Below are positions 8,008 through 16,687 of a stretch of DNA of 63,021 bases, piece by piece. How positions within the stretch are numbered: position 1 is the first letter of the stretch; the number at the start of each line of letters is the position of its first letter. The DNA comes from Actinomycetota bacterium (GTDB lineage: Bacteria; Actinomycetota; Thermoleophilia; Solirubrobacterales; Solirubrobacteraceae), in the NCBI GenBank assembly GCA_005885515.1, contig VAWK01000006.1, positions 1-63,021 on the forward strand, given 5' to 3'. Made by a program: the position numbers and the translations under genes. The notes under the pieces were generated by a model that saw nothing but the letters and a program-made list of their open reading frames with translations, was not told where the DNA came from and made no database searches.

Positions 8008-8667
8008 TCAGCGTGGTTGCGGCACGATGCGAATGTACGGCCGCGGTGACTGCCAGCCCTGAGGGTAGACCTGCTTCGCTTCATCGTCGGATACCGAGCC
8101 CGCGATGATCACGTCGTCTCCCTCCTGCCAGTTCACGGGGGTTGCCACCTTGTGCTTGGCGGTCAGCTGGAGTGAATCGATCACCCGCAGCACCTCGTCG
8201 AAGTTGCGCCCGGTGGTCATCGGATAGACCAGGATCAGCTTGATCTTCTTGTCGGGGCCGACCACGAACACGTTGCGCACGGTCTGGTTGTCAGCCGGAG
8301 TCCGCTCCAGCGGGTTGCCCGCGGTGTCGGCGGAAAGCATCCCATAGAGCTTCGACACCGCGAAATCGGAGTCCGCGATCACCGGGTAGTTGGGCGCGGC
8401 CCCCTGCGTCTCCTCGATGTCCTTCGCCCACTTGCCATGATCTGCGACCGGGTCGACCGACAGCCCGATGATCTTGACGTCGCGGCGGTCGAACTCGGGC
8501 TTGATCTTGGCCATGTAACCCAGCTCGGTCGTGCACACGGGCGTGAAGTCCTTCGGGTGCGAGAACAGCACCGCCCACGAGTCGCCGATCCAGTCGTGGA
8601 AGCGCACCGTTCCCTCGGTCGTCTCGGCCTCGAAATCGGGTGCCGTGTCACCAATCTGCAGAGCCAT
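8008..8667 (-). CDS. 1-Cys peroxiredoxin (Prx6 type)
   Basis: 219 residues starting at MALQIGDTAPDFEAETTEG. The upstream GAGGAGGGGAA makes ATG 8667 a better choice than the upstream ATG 8721. The peroxidatic Cys lies in SHPKDFTPVCTTELGYMAKI, the hallmark of this family, with the C-terminal dimer extension (VATPVNWQEGDDVIIAGSVS, YIRIVPQPR) that marks the Prx6/1-Cys group. It reduces hydrogen peroxide and lipid or alkyl hydroperoxides in the cytoplasm. It is a single gene with no reductase partner beside it. Confidence 0.92.
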   Translation of the reverse strand: MALQIGDTAPDFEAETTEGTVRFHDWIGDSWAVLFSHPKDFTPVCTTELGYMAKIKPEFDRRDVKIIGLSVDPVADHGKWAKDIEETQGAAPNYPVIADSDFAVSKLYGMLSADTAGNPLERTPADNQTVRNVFVVGPDKKIKLILVYPMTTGRNFDEVLRVIDSLQLTAKHKVATPVNWQEGDDVIIAGSVSDDEAKQVYPQGWQSPRPYIRIVPQPR

Positions 8668-8915
8668 TTCCCCTCCTCTAGGTCGCCGCGCCCGCGCGCA
8701 CGCGCGTGAGCCGATGTTCATGCGCCGCGTTTGATCTACCGCGCGAGATCAGGATACTCGCGCTCGTCTCGCTCGACGCGCCCGGGCTAACGCCCTCGCT
8801 GCGGTAAGCCCCCTGCCCGGCTGAGGTCGAGGCCGATCGCGAGGATCAAGCCGCGACTTCCGTCCCGGGGTCGTGGCCCAGTGGACCGAGGTCCGAGTGT
8901 TGCCCGATGGCGGCC

Positions 8916-8956
8916 TAATATGAAAGGCAAATCCACGCATAACAAACCACGTGGTT
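8916..8956 (+). promoter_or_regulatory. possible promoter and operator of the 2-oxoacid dehydrogenase operon
   Basis: A -10-like TAATAT is at 8916-8921, with no clear -35. A perfect 12-bp palindrome, AACCACGTGGTT, is at 8945-8956, some 83-94 bases before the E1 alpha start. Its position just downstream of the -10 element would suit repressor binding. No dedicated regulator gene is adjacent. Confidence 0.35.
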
Positions 8957-9038
8957 GTCGGCCGATGTGCCAGGCGGTGATCCCATCTGGCGCAACGCAG
9001 GGCGCAGCGGAGATCCCGCTTGGCCCGGAAAGGAAAAC

Positions 9039-10121
9039 ATGGCGACTACCGCTAGGGAGCCCGGCGTCGCGAGCACGACCGGGCTCGGGGAATCGGCGTC
9101 AGGCCCGCTCAGCGTCGCGGACCGCGTGGAGCTGCTGCGCTACATGCTGCTCATGCGCGGCATCGAGGAGCGCGCGCTGAACCTTTATCGCCAGGGGAAG
9201 GTGCCCGGCTCGTTCTATGACGGTTGTGGCTAGGAGGCGGTTTCGGCGGGCGCCGCGTTCGCGCTGGCGCCGGAGGACCGCCTGTGCGTGCTGCACCGCG
9301 ACCTCGCCGCGCATCTGGTGCGTGGGGTGGAGCCCGAGCGCATCTTCGCGCAGTACATGGGCCGCGCGTCCGGCATCACCGGTGGCCGCGACGGCAACGT
9401 TCATTTCGGCGACCGGCGTCTGGGCTGCGTGGGGATGGTCTCGATGCTGCCGGACATGATGCCGGTGGCGGCCGGGATGGCGATGGCCTTCAAGCTGCGC
9501 GGCGAACGTCGCTGCGCACTGACCTGGCTCGGCGATGGCGCCACCTCACGCGGCGACTTTCACGAGGCGATGAACTGGGCGGCGTTGCAGCGGCTGCCGG
9601 TGATCTTCGTGCTCGAGAACAACCAGTACGCCTACTCGACCCCCCTCAGACTGCAGTTCGCGGTCGATCCCGTGGAGCGCGCCGCGGCCTACGGCGCGGT
9701 GGGCCAGACCGTGGACGGCAACGACGTCGAGGCCGTGTTCGCGGCGACGCTGCGCGCGCGCGAGCGGGCGCTGGACGGCGCCGGCCCGACCCTGATCGAG
9801 GCGGTCACGATGCGCATGCACGGCCACGCCGCGCACGACGATATGCGCTATGTGCCGGCCGAGCAGCTCGAGCATTGGCGAGCTCGCGACCCGATCATGC
9901 TCCAGCAGGCGCGGCTGCAGGCGCAAGGCGTCGATGTCGAGGCAACTCGGAACGCGGTCGCCGAGCAGCTGGACGCGGCGCTCGCGCGGGCGCTGCAGCA
10001 GCCGTTGCCCGACCCGGCGAGCGCCACCGAGGGCGTGTTCTGCGAGGGCGAGGCAGAGCCGCTCGGGGACGGGCAGGCGCCGTACAGCGGTTATGCGGCG
10101 AGGGGAACAGATCGTGTCTGA
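9039..10121 (+). pseudogene. 2-oxoacid dehydrogenase E1 alpha subunit with in-frame amber codon
   Basis: Thiamine-diphosphate E1 alpha of the branched-chain 2-oxoacid or pyruvate dehydrogenase type. From ATG 9039 (AAAGG upstream) the frame runs to GSFYDGCG, meets TAG at 9231-9233, then continues in the same frame with EAVSAGAAFALAPEDRLCVL and HRDLAAHL. Family members usually have Gln at the TAG position, so one C to T change (CAG to TAG) explains it. The ThDP site LGDGATSRGDFHEAMNWAA, ending ENNQYA, and the HGHAAHDD loop are intact. E1 beta and E2 follow with overlaps. Either the allele is dead, the base is wrong, or translation resumes: AUG or GUG codons after the stop exist, but the N-terminal 64 residues would be lost. 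Confidence 0.85.
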
Positions 10122-11079
10122 GATGACCTATCTGCAAGCGATCTCCGACGGATTGCGGGAGGAGCTTCGGGCCGATGAACGCGTGTTCCTGATGGGCGAG
10201 GACATCGCCGTGTTGGGAGGCGCGTTCAAGGTCACCGATGGCCTGGCCGCGGAGTTCGGCCGTGAGCGGGTCATCGACACGCCGCTGGCCGAGTCGGCGA
10301 TCGTCGGCACGGCGATCGGCGCTGCGGTCGTCGGCATGCGCCCGGTGTGCGAGATGCAGTTCGCCGACTTCATCTCCTGCGGCTTTGACCAGCTCGTCAA
10401 CGTGGCCGGCAAGATGCACTATCGCCAGCGACTGGCCGTGCCGCTAACGATCAGGCTGCCGTCGGGTGGTGGCTTCAGCGGCGGGCCGTTTCACTCGCAG
10501 AACCCCGAGGCCTGGTTCATGCACGCGCCAGGCCTGAAGGTGGTCGCGCCGGCGACGGCAAGTGACGCGAAGGGGCTGTTGATCGCGGCGATCCACGATC
10601 CCAACCCGGTGCTGTTCTTCGAGCACAAGCACCTCTACCGCCGGATCAAGGAAGACGTGGCGCCGGGGCGCTTCGAGACGCCGTTTGCTGCGCGCGTCGC
10701 GCGCGAGGGAAGGGACCTGACGGTCGTCGCCTACGGCGCGATGGTGTGGAGCGCGCTCGAGGCGACCGCCGATCTCGACGGCGCCAGCATAGAGGTGCTC
10801 GACTTGCGCTCGCTCGTGCCGCTGGATGAGCGGGCGATCCTGCATTCGGTGCGCAAGTGCTCCAAGCTCGTGATCGTGGATGAGGCGAACGCCACCTGCG
10901 CGGCCGGGGCACAGGTGGCCGCGCTGGTCGCCGAGCATGCGTTCGAGCACCTCGACGGCCCCGTCGTGCGCGTCGCCACCCCCGACGTGCCGATCGCGTT
11001 CTCGCCGCCGCTCGAGCGCGCCCTGCTGCCGCAGGTCGAGCAGATCAAGGAGGCCTGTCGTGAGCTCCTCGAATACTGA
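10114..11079 (+). CDS. 2-oxoacid dehydrogenase E1 beta subunit
   Basis: Partner of the upstream alpha subunit; the alpha2beta2 E1 decarboxylates branched-chain 2-oxoacids (or pyruvate) and acylates the lipoyl arm of E2. Motifs include MGEDIAVLGGAFKVTDGLA, IDTPLAESAIVGTAIGAA, LPSGGGFSGGPFHSQNPEAW and FFEHKHLYR, all typical of BCKDH/PDH beta chains. GTG 10114 is chosen because AGGGGAA sits six bases upstream; ATG 10123 is possible. The start overlaps the alpha stop by eight bases, implying translational coupling, so early termination in alpha might also lower beta output. The stop overlaps the E2 start. Confidence 0.92.
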   Translation: MSEMTYLQAISDGLREELRADERVFLMGEDIAVLGGAFKVTDGLAAEFGRERVIDTPLAESAIVGTAIGAAVVGMRPVCEMQFADFISCGFDQLVNVAGKMHYRQRLAVPLTIRLPSGGGFSGGPFHSQNPEAWFMHAPGLKVVAPATASDAKGLLIAAIHDPNPVLFFEHKHLYRRIKEDVAPGRFETPFAARVAREGRDLTVVAYGAMVWSALEATADLDGASIEVLDLRSLVPLDERAILHSVRKCSKLVIVDEANATCAAGAQVAALVAEHAFEHLDGPVVRVATPDVPIAFSPPLERALLPQVEQIKEACRELLEY

Positions 11080-12316
11080 GCGCGCGCTGCCGGAGGTGCT
11101 CGTGTCGATGCCACAGATGGGCGTGTCGGTCGCCGAGGGCACAGTCGCCGTGTGGCACAAGCGCGCCGGAGATTGGGTGCAGAAGGACGAGATCATCTGC
11201 GAGATATCGACGGACAAGATCGACACCGACGTGCCCTCGCCCGCGACCGGGCGCGTCGCAGAGCTGCTCGTGGCCGAGGACGAGACCGTGCCGGTGGGCA
11301 CGCCGCTGGCCCGCATCGCGACCGACGCCGCCCCGGGCGAGGCGCATCCGGACGAGCAGGACGCCGCCACCGCCGGGGCAGCAGCGGCCGACGCAGGCGC
11401 TGCTGGCCAAGCAACGCCCGACGCGGGCGCGGGGCAGGGCGGCGCGCGCCGGGTCTACTCCCCCGTGGTCCAGCGAATCGCCGCCGAGCACGGCATCGAC
11501 CTGACGACCGTCGCCGGCACCGGCCGCGGAGGCCGCGTGCGCAAGCAGGATGTGCTCGCCGTGCTCGCAACCCGCGATGCGGCGGAGCCACACGATCGCG
11601 AGCCTCCCGCGCCACCCGTGCGCGCCGACGCGGAGCCCGCGGCGCCGGGCCGTGACCGCACCGAGCCGCTCTCGCGCATGCGGCGCGCGATCGCCGAGCA
11701 CATGACTCGCTCGCTTCGCACCGCAGCGCACTGCACCACGATCGTCGAGGCCGATTTCTCGCGCGTCGAGCAAGAGCGCAAGCGCCTGCGCAGCTCGCCG
11801 CTGCCGATCGTCGCGCGCGCCGTGATCGATGCGCTGGAGCGCCACCCGGCGCTCAACGCCACCCTGGAGGGAGAGCTGCTGACCCGCCACCGAAACATCA
11901 ACCTCGGGATCGCCGTCTCGCTGGGCGAGCGCGGTCTGATCGTGCCGGTCATCCATCGCGCGCAAGAGCTCTCAGTCGAGGGTCTCGCACAGCGGATCCG
12001 CGACCTCGCCCGCCAGGCTCGCGAAGACGGGCTCACTCCCGACGACGTGCGCGGCGGCACCTTTACGATTACCAGCCCCGGGTCCTACGGAGCGATTATC
12101 TCGACTCCGATCATCAACCAGCCGCAGGTTGCGATCCTCGATCTCGAGGCGATCGTCAAGCGGCCGGTCGTGGTCGCCGACAGCGACGGCAACGACGCGA
12201 TTGCGGTTCGCCCCATCGCGCACCTGTGCCTCTCGTGGGATCACCGCGCGCTCGACGGGGCGCTGGCCGCGCAGTTCCTGGAGACTGTTCGCGGTCGGCT
12301 CGAACGGGAGGCGTGA
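11060..12316 (+). CDS. dihydrolipoyl acyltransferase (E2)
   Basis: Three-part E2 of about 418 residues. The N-terminal lipoyl domain carries the lipoylation lysine in EISTDKIDTDVPSP. An Ala/Pro linker follows, then a peripheral subunit-binding domain (YSPVVQRIAAEHGIDL, GTGRGGRVRKQDVL), another linker and a catalytic domain ending in CLSWDHRALDGALAAQFL with the active-site DHR. It transfers the acyl group to CoA. GTG 11060 is preceded by AAGGAGG at good spacing. No E3 (dihydrolipoamide dehydrogenase) gene is in the window, so E3 must be supplied from elsewhere. Confidence 0.93.
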   Translation: MSSSNTERALPEVLVSMPQMGVSVAEGTVAVWHKRAGDWVQKDEIICEISTDKIDTDVPSPATGRVAELLVAEDETVPVGTPLARIATDAAPGEAHPDEQDAATAGAAAADAGAAGQATPDAGAGQGGARRVYSPVVQRIAAEHGIDLTTVAGTGRGGRVRKQDVLAVLATRDAAEPHDREPPAPPVRADAEPAAPGRDRTEPLSRMRRAIAEHMTRSLRTAAHCTTIVEADFSRVEQERKRLRSSPLPIVARAVIDALERHPALNATLEGELLTRHRNINLGIAVSLGERGLIVPVIHRAQELSVEGLAQRIRDLARQAREDGLTPDDVRGGTFTITSPGSYGAIISTPIINQPQVAILDLEAIVKRPVVVADSDGNDAIAVRPIAHLCLSWDHRALDGALAAQFLETVRGRLEREA

Positions 12317-12320
12317 CGGC

Positions 12321-13520
12321 GTGCGCACGGTTGCGCACGGGATCGGTGAGCGATATGAGCACGAGACGCTGCTCGTACGCCGCGGCCCGCGCAGCGGCCT
12401 GCCGACGGTGATCGCCGTTCACTCGACCGCGCTCGGCCCGGCGCTCGGCGGTTGTCGCATGTGGAGCTATGCGACGCTCGAGGGGGCTGTCGCGGACGCG
12501 CTGAGGCTGTCGCGGGCGATGACGCTGAAGGCGGCGGTCGCGCGGCTTCCGCTTGGCGGCGGCAAGGCGGTGATCCGCCTTCCCGCGGGCGTCGAGCGGC
12601 CGCGCGGTGTCTTCCGCGAGGCGCTGCTGCACGACTTCGCCGAAGCGATCGAGCGGCTCGGGGGCAGCTACATCACCGCGGAGGACGTCGGCACCACCAG
12701 TGCGGACATGGCGCGCCTCGGGAGGTGGACCGAGCACGTCGTCGGCCGCCCGGCAGAGCAGGGGGGCGGCGGTGACCCGGCCGCGTTCACTGCCGCCGGC
12801 GTCGAGGCCGCGCTGCACGCGTGCTTTGAACACGTATTCGGCGCGCGCACGCTAGCTCGACGCAGCGTGGCGATCGTCGGCGTGGGCAGCGTGGGCGGAG
12901 CGCTGGCGCTCCGGCTGGCGCGCCGCGGCGTGCGGCTCGTGCTGGCCGACATCGATCCGGCCAAGCGAGCGTTGGCGCGCGCACTCGGAGCTGGCTGGAT
13001 GAGCACCGCGGATGCGTTGCGCGCGCGCGTGGATGCGCTGGCCCCCTGCGCGCTGGGCGGAGTCATCGACGCCGAGCTCGTGCCGGAGCTCCGCTGCCGC
13101 ATCATCTGCGGTGCCGCCAACAACCAGCTGGCCGGCGACGAGCTGGCCGACCGGCTGGCCGCCGAGAGGATCCTGTACGCGCCCGACTTCGTCGTCAATG
13201 CGGCGGGTCTCATCAACGTGTCGCTCGAGCTGACCGGCTATGACGCCGCGCGAGCGCAGCGCCGCGCGGCGGCGATCGAGACCGTCCTGAGCGACGTCCT
13301 GACGCGCGCGCGGGACGCTGGCGAGACCCCGCTGCGAGCCGCCACCGACCTGGCCCATGAACGACTGCGATTGGCCCAGCTCGCGCCTCCCCCGCCAGAT
13401 GACACGGGCGCGCAAGCTCCCTCAACGGGCACGTCGGCGCTCCCGACCCCGGGCAGGGGTGACCCGACGCATTGGGGCCGTCGGACTCGACGCCCGATCT
13501 CGGCTCGAGCGCATCGCTGA
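12321..13520 (+). CDS. leucine/valine-type amino acid dehydrogenase
   Basis: About 399 residues of the Glu/Leu/Phe/Val dehydrogenase superfamily, starting at GTG 12321, four bases after the E2 stop, with GGAGG upstream. The catalytic region has HSTALGPALGGCRMW, LSRAMTLKAAVARLPLGGGK with the catalytic Lys, and YITAEDVGTTSADM. The NAD domain has VAIVGVGSVGGALALRLARRG followed by the acidic residue of LVLADID. FVVNAAGLINVSLEL ends the core. It deaminates branched-chain amino acids to 2-oxoacids, exactly the substrates of the upstream complex, so the operon encodes the first two steps of Val/Leu/Ile breakdown. The last 50 residues are low-complexity and may be poorly conserved. Confidence 0.88.
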   Translation: MRTVAHGIGERYEHETLLVRRGPRSGLPTVIAVHSTALGPALGGCRMWSYATLEGAVADALRLSRAMTLKAAVARLPLGGGKAVIRLPAGVERPRGVFREALLHDFAEAIERLGGSYITAEDVGTTSADMARLGRWTEHVVGRPAEQGGGGDPAAFTAAGVEAALHACFEHVFGARTLARRSVAIVGVGSVGGALALRLARRGVRLVLADIDPAKRALARALGAGWMSTADALRARVDALAPCALGGVIDAELVPELRCRIICGAANNQLAGDELADRLAAERILYAPDFVVNAAGLINVSLELTGYDAARAQRRAAAIETVLSDVLTRARDAGETPLRAATDLAHERLRLAQLAPPPPDDTGAQAPSTGTSALPTPGRGDPTHWGRRTRRPISARAHR

Positions 13521-13582
13521 GCTGCGATCTGCCGCGCGGTCCGCTCACCGCGAGGTGGCGGCACACGTTAGGCTGGTCGCAG

Positions 13583-14059
13583 ATGTCGGCACGAGGCCGC
13601 GAGCGACTCGAAAGCTACCTGCGCGACCATGGCGTGAGCGTTGACCTGATCGAGCACGCGCACAGCGAGTCCGCCGCGGACGAGGCGAGGGCGGCGCACC
13701 TTCCGGCCGAGCAAACCGCCAAGACGGTTGTCCTGCATACGCCCGACGGCTACCGCTTTGCGGTCATCCCCGCCGCGGATCGGCTGGACCTGAACAAGGC
13801 CGCCGCCGCGCTCGACGTGAGCCGGCATCAGCTGCGCTTGGCGACCGAGGCAGACATGGCCACCGACTTCGCCGACTACGAGGTCGGCGCGCTGCCGCCG
13901 GTCGGGCCGGACACGCCCGCGGAGCTGATCGACCCGCGCCTGCTCGCGTTTCAGCGCGTGCTGTGTTCGGGCGGCGACCACGAGCACTCGCTGCTGGTCG
14001 ATCCCGCCGACATCGTGCGCCTCACCGGTGCACGCACGGCAGACATCCGCGAGGACTGA
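13583..14059 (+). CDS. YbaK/EbsC-type aminoacyl-tRNA deacylase
   Basis: 158 residues with the YbaK fold: LRDHGVSVDLIEHAHSESA at the N-terminus, then AEQTAKTVVLHTPDGYRFAV with the conserved Lys of the KT(V/L) motif, AADRLDLNKAAAAL, and GALPPVGPDTPAELIDPRLL. The related proteins hydrolyse mischarged tRNAs in trans (Cys-tRNA-Pro, Ala-tRNA-Pro and others). The conserved Lys and the GxxPPxG loop are present, so it is probably active; the tRNA substrate is not predictable. A stand-alone gene downstream of the dehydrogenase operon. Confidence 0.82.
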   Translation: MSARGRERLESYLRDHGVSVDLIEHAHSESAADEARAAHLPAEQTAKTVVLHTPDGYRFAVIPAADRLDLNKAAAALDVSRHQLRLATEADMATDFADYEVGALPPVGPDTPAELIDPRLLAFQRVLCSGGDHEHSLLVDPADIVRLTGARTADIRED

Positions 14060-14104
14060 CAGCGCGCCGGCACGCGGTCGCGCGCGCGCACTGTCTTGGC
14101 CGCG

Positions 14105-14842
14105 TCAGCGGCCGCCGTGCAGCGCCCGCGCCGTGTGCGTCTTCGCCACCGCCGCCTGCGCCGGGTTCGTGCCCAGGACCACGTCGCCGAGGTTTGATGT
14201 GACGCCGAACCAGTAGTGCTCGTTCTTGTAGTGGTGCAAGCGGTGGTTACGCCAGATGACCTTGTAGTAGCGCCCGCGCGGCCGGTATGGCGTGTGGATC
14301 AGGAAGTGGCACCACTCGTACGAGAACAGGATCGCGTACCCCGCGACCAGTCCGCTGAGCCACCATGCGACGCGGTCGCCACCGAGCAGCGCGTGCAGCG
14401 GAACGCACAGGCCGAACAGCACGGCGGCGATCGCGGGCAAGAACAGCAGGAGCGCGTATGTCGGGATCAGCACTCCGTCGAGCTCGCCCGGGGCGGCATG
14501 GTGCGCGCGGTGCTCGCGTGCGGCGAGCAGGTCATAGCTGCGCCCAGCGATGCGCAGCGGCCGCGCGTGCAGCAAATAGACATGAATGATCCACTCGGTC
14601 AACGGCTCAAAGACGACCAGGCCGAGGGGAACGATCAGGTCGCGCCAGCTGAAGTGCCCGACCGACAGACGGGCCGCCAGCGCTGCCGCGAAGCCCGCGC
14701 CGATCAGCTTGGGAGAGTGGTGGCGCGCAAACGCGCGCGCGACGTCCCCGAGACCCAGCGGCCCCTCGGGTTTGCGCCGCGCCAGCGCCTCGGGCGGGGC
14801 GCTAAGCGGGTCCACGCTCATGGGCTGCGGATCGACGCTCAT
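14105..14842 (-). CDS. fatty acid hydroxylase/sterol desaturase family membrane enzyme
   Basis: 245 residues with four membrane segments and the eight-histidine di-iron pattern of the superfamily: EWIIHVYLLHARP, AREHRAHHAAP, EWCHFLIHTPY and RNHRLHHYKNEHYWFGVT. Members hydroxylate or desaturate lipids, carotenoids or hopanoid-like substrates using oxygen. In-frame ATGs at 14842 and 14821 both give plausible starts, since the first seven residues repeat (MSVDPQP, MSVDPLS). The gene lies downstream of and co-directional with the flavin monooxygenase, with 77 bases between. The substrate is unknown. Confidence 0.85.
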   Translation of the reverse strand: MSVDPQPMSVDPLSAPPEALARRKPEGPLGLGDVARAFARHHSPKLIGAGFAAALAARLSVGHFSWRDLIVPLGLVVFEPLTEWIIHVYLLHARPLRIAGRSYDLLAAREHRAHHAAPGELDGVLIPTYALLLFLPAIAAVLFGLCVPLHALLGGDRVAWWLSGLVAGYAILFSYEWCHFLIHTPYRPRGRYYKVIWRNHRLHHYKNEHYWFGVTSNLGDVVLGTNPAQAAVAKTHTARALHGGR

Positions 14843-14919
14843 GGCCTGATTATCGAACAGCCGCGACGACGCACCGCCGAGAGGCGCGCCGCGCTCGGTG
14901 CCTCCCCGACCGCTCCGGG

Positions 14920-16407
14920 CTAGGCGGCGACTGGCTCGACCACGGCGTCGGTCGCGCGGGCGCGCGAGAACTCCATCGTGCCGTCCTCGATCGCGCCGAA
15001 CCTGAGGCTCATGACGTCCAACGCATAGTTCTGGTAGAGGCGCCAGGGTGCCCTGGACCCCTGCCGCGGGAACTGGTCGATCGAGCGCAGCACGTAGCCC
15101 GAGGAGAAGTCGATGAACGGCTGCTCGGCCATCGATGGGTCGCGACGGGGCGCGCAGCAGTCATATCCGTGCTCATCCATGTGGTTGAGCAGCCGACACA
15201 CGTATTCGCACGTCAGGTCGGCCTTCAGCGTCCACGACGCGTTCGTGTAGCCGAACGTGATCGCAAGGTTGGGGACCTCGCTGAGCATCATGCCCTTGTA
15301 GCTCATCGTCTCTGCCAGCTCGATCTGGCGGCCGTCGACGACGAGGTTCACCCCTCCCAGCGCCAGCAGGTTGAGTCCCGTCGCGGTCACCACCAGGTCC
15401 GCCTCGATCTCGGTGCCGGACTGCAGCCGGATGCCACGCCGGGTGAACTCCTGTATACGGTCGGTGACCATCGACACCTTCTCGGCGCAGATCGCCTCGA
15501 ACAGATCACCGTCGGGCACCAGGCACAGTCGCTGGTCCCACGGTCCATACTGCGGTTTGAAGTGCGTGTCCACGTCGTAGCCCGGCGGCAGTCGCCGCTG
15601 CACGGCTCTTCGCACCAGCGACTTGACAAGGGTGGGCCGGCGCCGGCTCAGCTGGAAGCTCAGCAGCGTGAGCAGCACGTTCTTCCAGCGCACGAGTGAA
15701 TACGCGACCCGCTCCGGCAGGACGCGGCGGAGCAGCTTGGCGATCGGGTCTTCGGCCGGCAACGACACGATGTAGCTGGGTGAACGCTGCAGCATCGTCA
15801 CGTGAGCGGCGCGCTCAGCCAGCGCCGGGACCAGTGTCACGGCGGTGGCGCCGCTGCCGATCACGATCACCCGCTTGCCGGCGTAGTCGACGTCCTCGCT
15901 CCACTTCTGCGGGTGCACGACCGTGCCGCCGAAGCGCTCGATGCCGGGGAACTCCGGCGTGTAGCCCTGGTCGTAGCGGTAATAGCCGCTGCACATGAGC
16001 AAGAAGCTGCAGCTGATGCGCACCGTTTCGCCCGTGTCGGACCGCTGCGCCTCCACCGTCCAGCACGCATCATCGGAAGACCACTGCGCGCTGGTCACGC
16101 GATGGTGAAAGCGGACCTTCTCGTCGATCCCGTTCTCGCTTGCCGTCTGGCGGACGTAATCCAGGATCGAGCTGCCGTCGGCGATCGACTTCGCGTCGCT
16201 CCAGGGGCGAAACGCGTAGCCCAGGGTGTACATGTCTGAGTCAGAGCGAATGCCCGGGTAGCGGAACAGGTCCCAGGTGCCCCCGATGGCGCCGCGCGCC
16301 TCGAAGATTGCGTAGGTCTTGCCGGAACAGCTCACCTGCAAGTGCCGGCCGGCGCCCACGCCGGAAAGGCCCGCACCGACGATCAGGACGTCGACGTGCT
16401 CCGACAC
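14920..16407 (-). CDS. flavin-containing/Baeyer-Villiger monooxygenase
   Basis: 495 residues from GTG 16407, just after GGAGG. The open frame extends further upstream, but that part is repeat-derived and unlike the family. FAD-binding VLIVGAGLSGVGAGRHL is at the N-terminus, the NADPH site VIVIGSGATAVTLVPALA is near residue 185, and FGGTVVHPQKW between them fits the FxGxxxHxxxW fingerprint of Baeyer-Villiger enzymes of the EthA group. It would insert oxygen next to ketones or oxidise thioamides/amines using NADPH. Substrate unknown. The region upstream holds tandem repeats and a palindrome shared with the divergent secreted protein gene. Confidence 0.87.
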   Translation of the reverse strand: MSEHVDVLIVGAGLSGVGAGRHLQVSCSGKTYAIFEARGAIGGTWDLFRYPGIRSDSDMYTLGYAFRPWSDAKSIADGSSILDYVRQTASENGIDEKVRFHHRVTSAQWSSDDACWTVEAQRSDTGETVRISCSFLLMCSGYYRYDQGYTPEFPGIERFGGTVVHPQKWSEDVDYAGKRVIVIGSGATAVTLVPALAERAAHVTMLQRSPSYIVSLPAEDPIAKLLRRVLPERVAYSLVRWKNVLLTLLSFQLSRRRPTLVKSLVRRAVQRRLPPGYDVDTHFKPQYGPWDQRLCLVPDGDLFEAICAEKVSMVTDRIQEFTRRGIRLQSGTEIEADLVVTATGLNLLALGGVNLVVDGRQIELAETMSYKGMMLSEVPNLAITFGYTNASWTLKADLTCEYVCRLLNHMDEHGYDCCAPRRDPSMAEQPFIDFSSGYVLRSIDQFPRQGSRAPWRLYQNYALDVMSLRFGAIEDGTMEFSRARATDAVVEPVAA

Positions 16408-16545
16408 GACCTCCGGCGATCCCCCTGCTGGCGGTGGAGTTGCTAGCAAGCGAGTGGAGCTTAGCCCATCGTGCCTGGCCCGCCGCCAGCTTTGCCTCGC
16501 GGCGCGAGTCCCCGCCGCTGCGCCTTCGCCGCCCCGGGCATTGGA

Positions 16546-16613
16546 CCTTGCCGCGCATCGAGCGTTGCCGCGCATCGAGCCTTGCCGCGCATCGAGCCTT
16601 GCCGCGCATCGGC
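16546..16613. repeat. four tandem 17-bp repeats
   Basis: Units at 16546, 16563, 16580 and 16597 follow CCTTGCCGCGCATCGAG with one or two changes. They sit in the 280-bp region between two divergently transcribed genes. The spacing of 17 bases is not a multiple of the helical turn. They may be regulator sites or a simple replication-slippage array. Confidence 0.85.
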
Positions 16614-16649
16614 GTGCATGAAATCGTCCACGCCGGGTACTGCACAAGT

Positions 16650-16659
16650 GTTCTAGAAC
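16650..16659. promoter_or_regulatory. palindrome GTTCTAGAAC, possible operator
   Basis: A perfect 10-bp palindrome 29 bases before the start of the secreted protein gene, close enough to overlap its promoter. The half-sites GTTC and GAAC resemble binding sites of several repressor families. No regulator gene is adjacent. Confidence 0.35.
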
Positions 16660-16687
16660 TACGCACTCACGGACTGGGGGGTTAGGG

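Noticed and set aside
16546-16613. 17-bp repeats considered as a CRISPR array or plasmid iterons
   Set aside because: No spacers, only four units, and no replication gene nearby.
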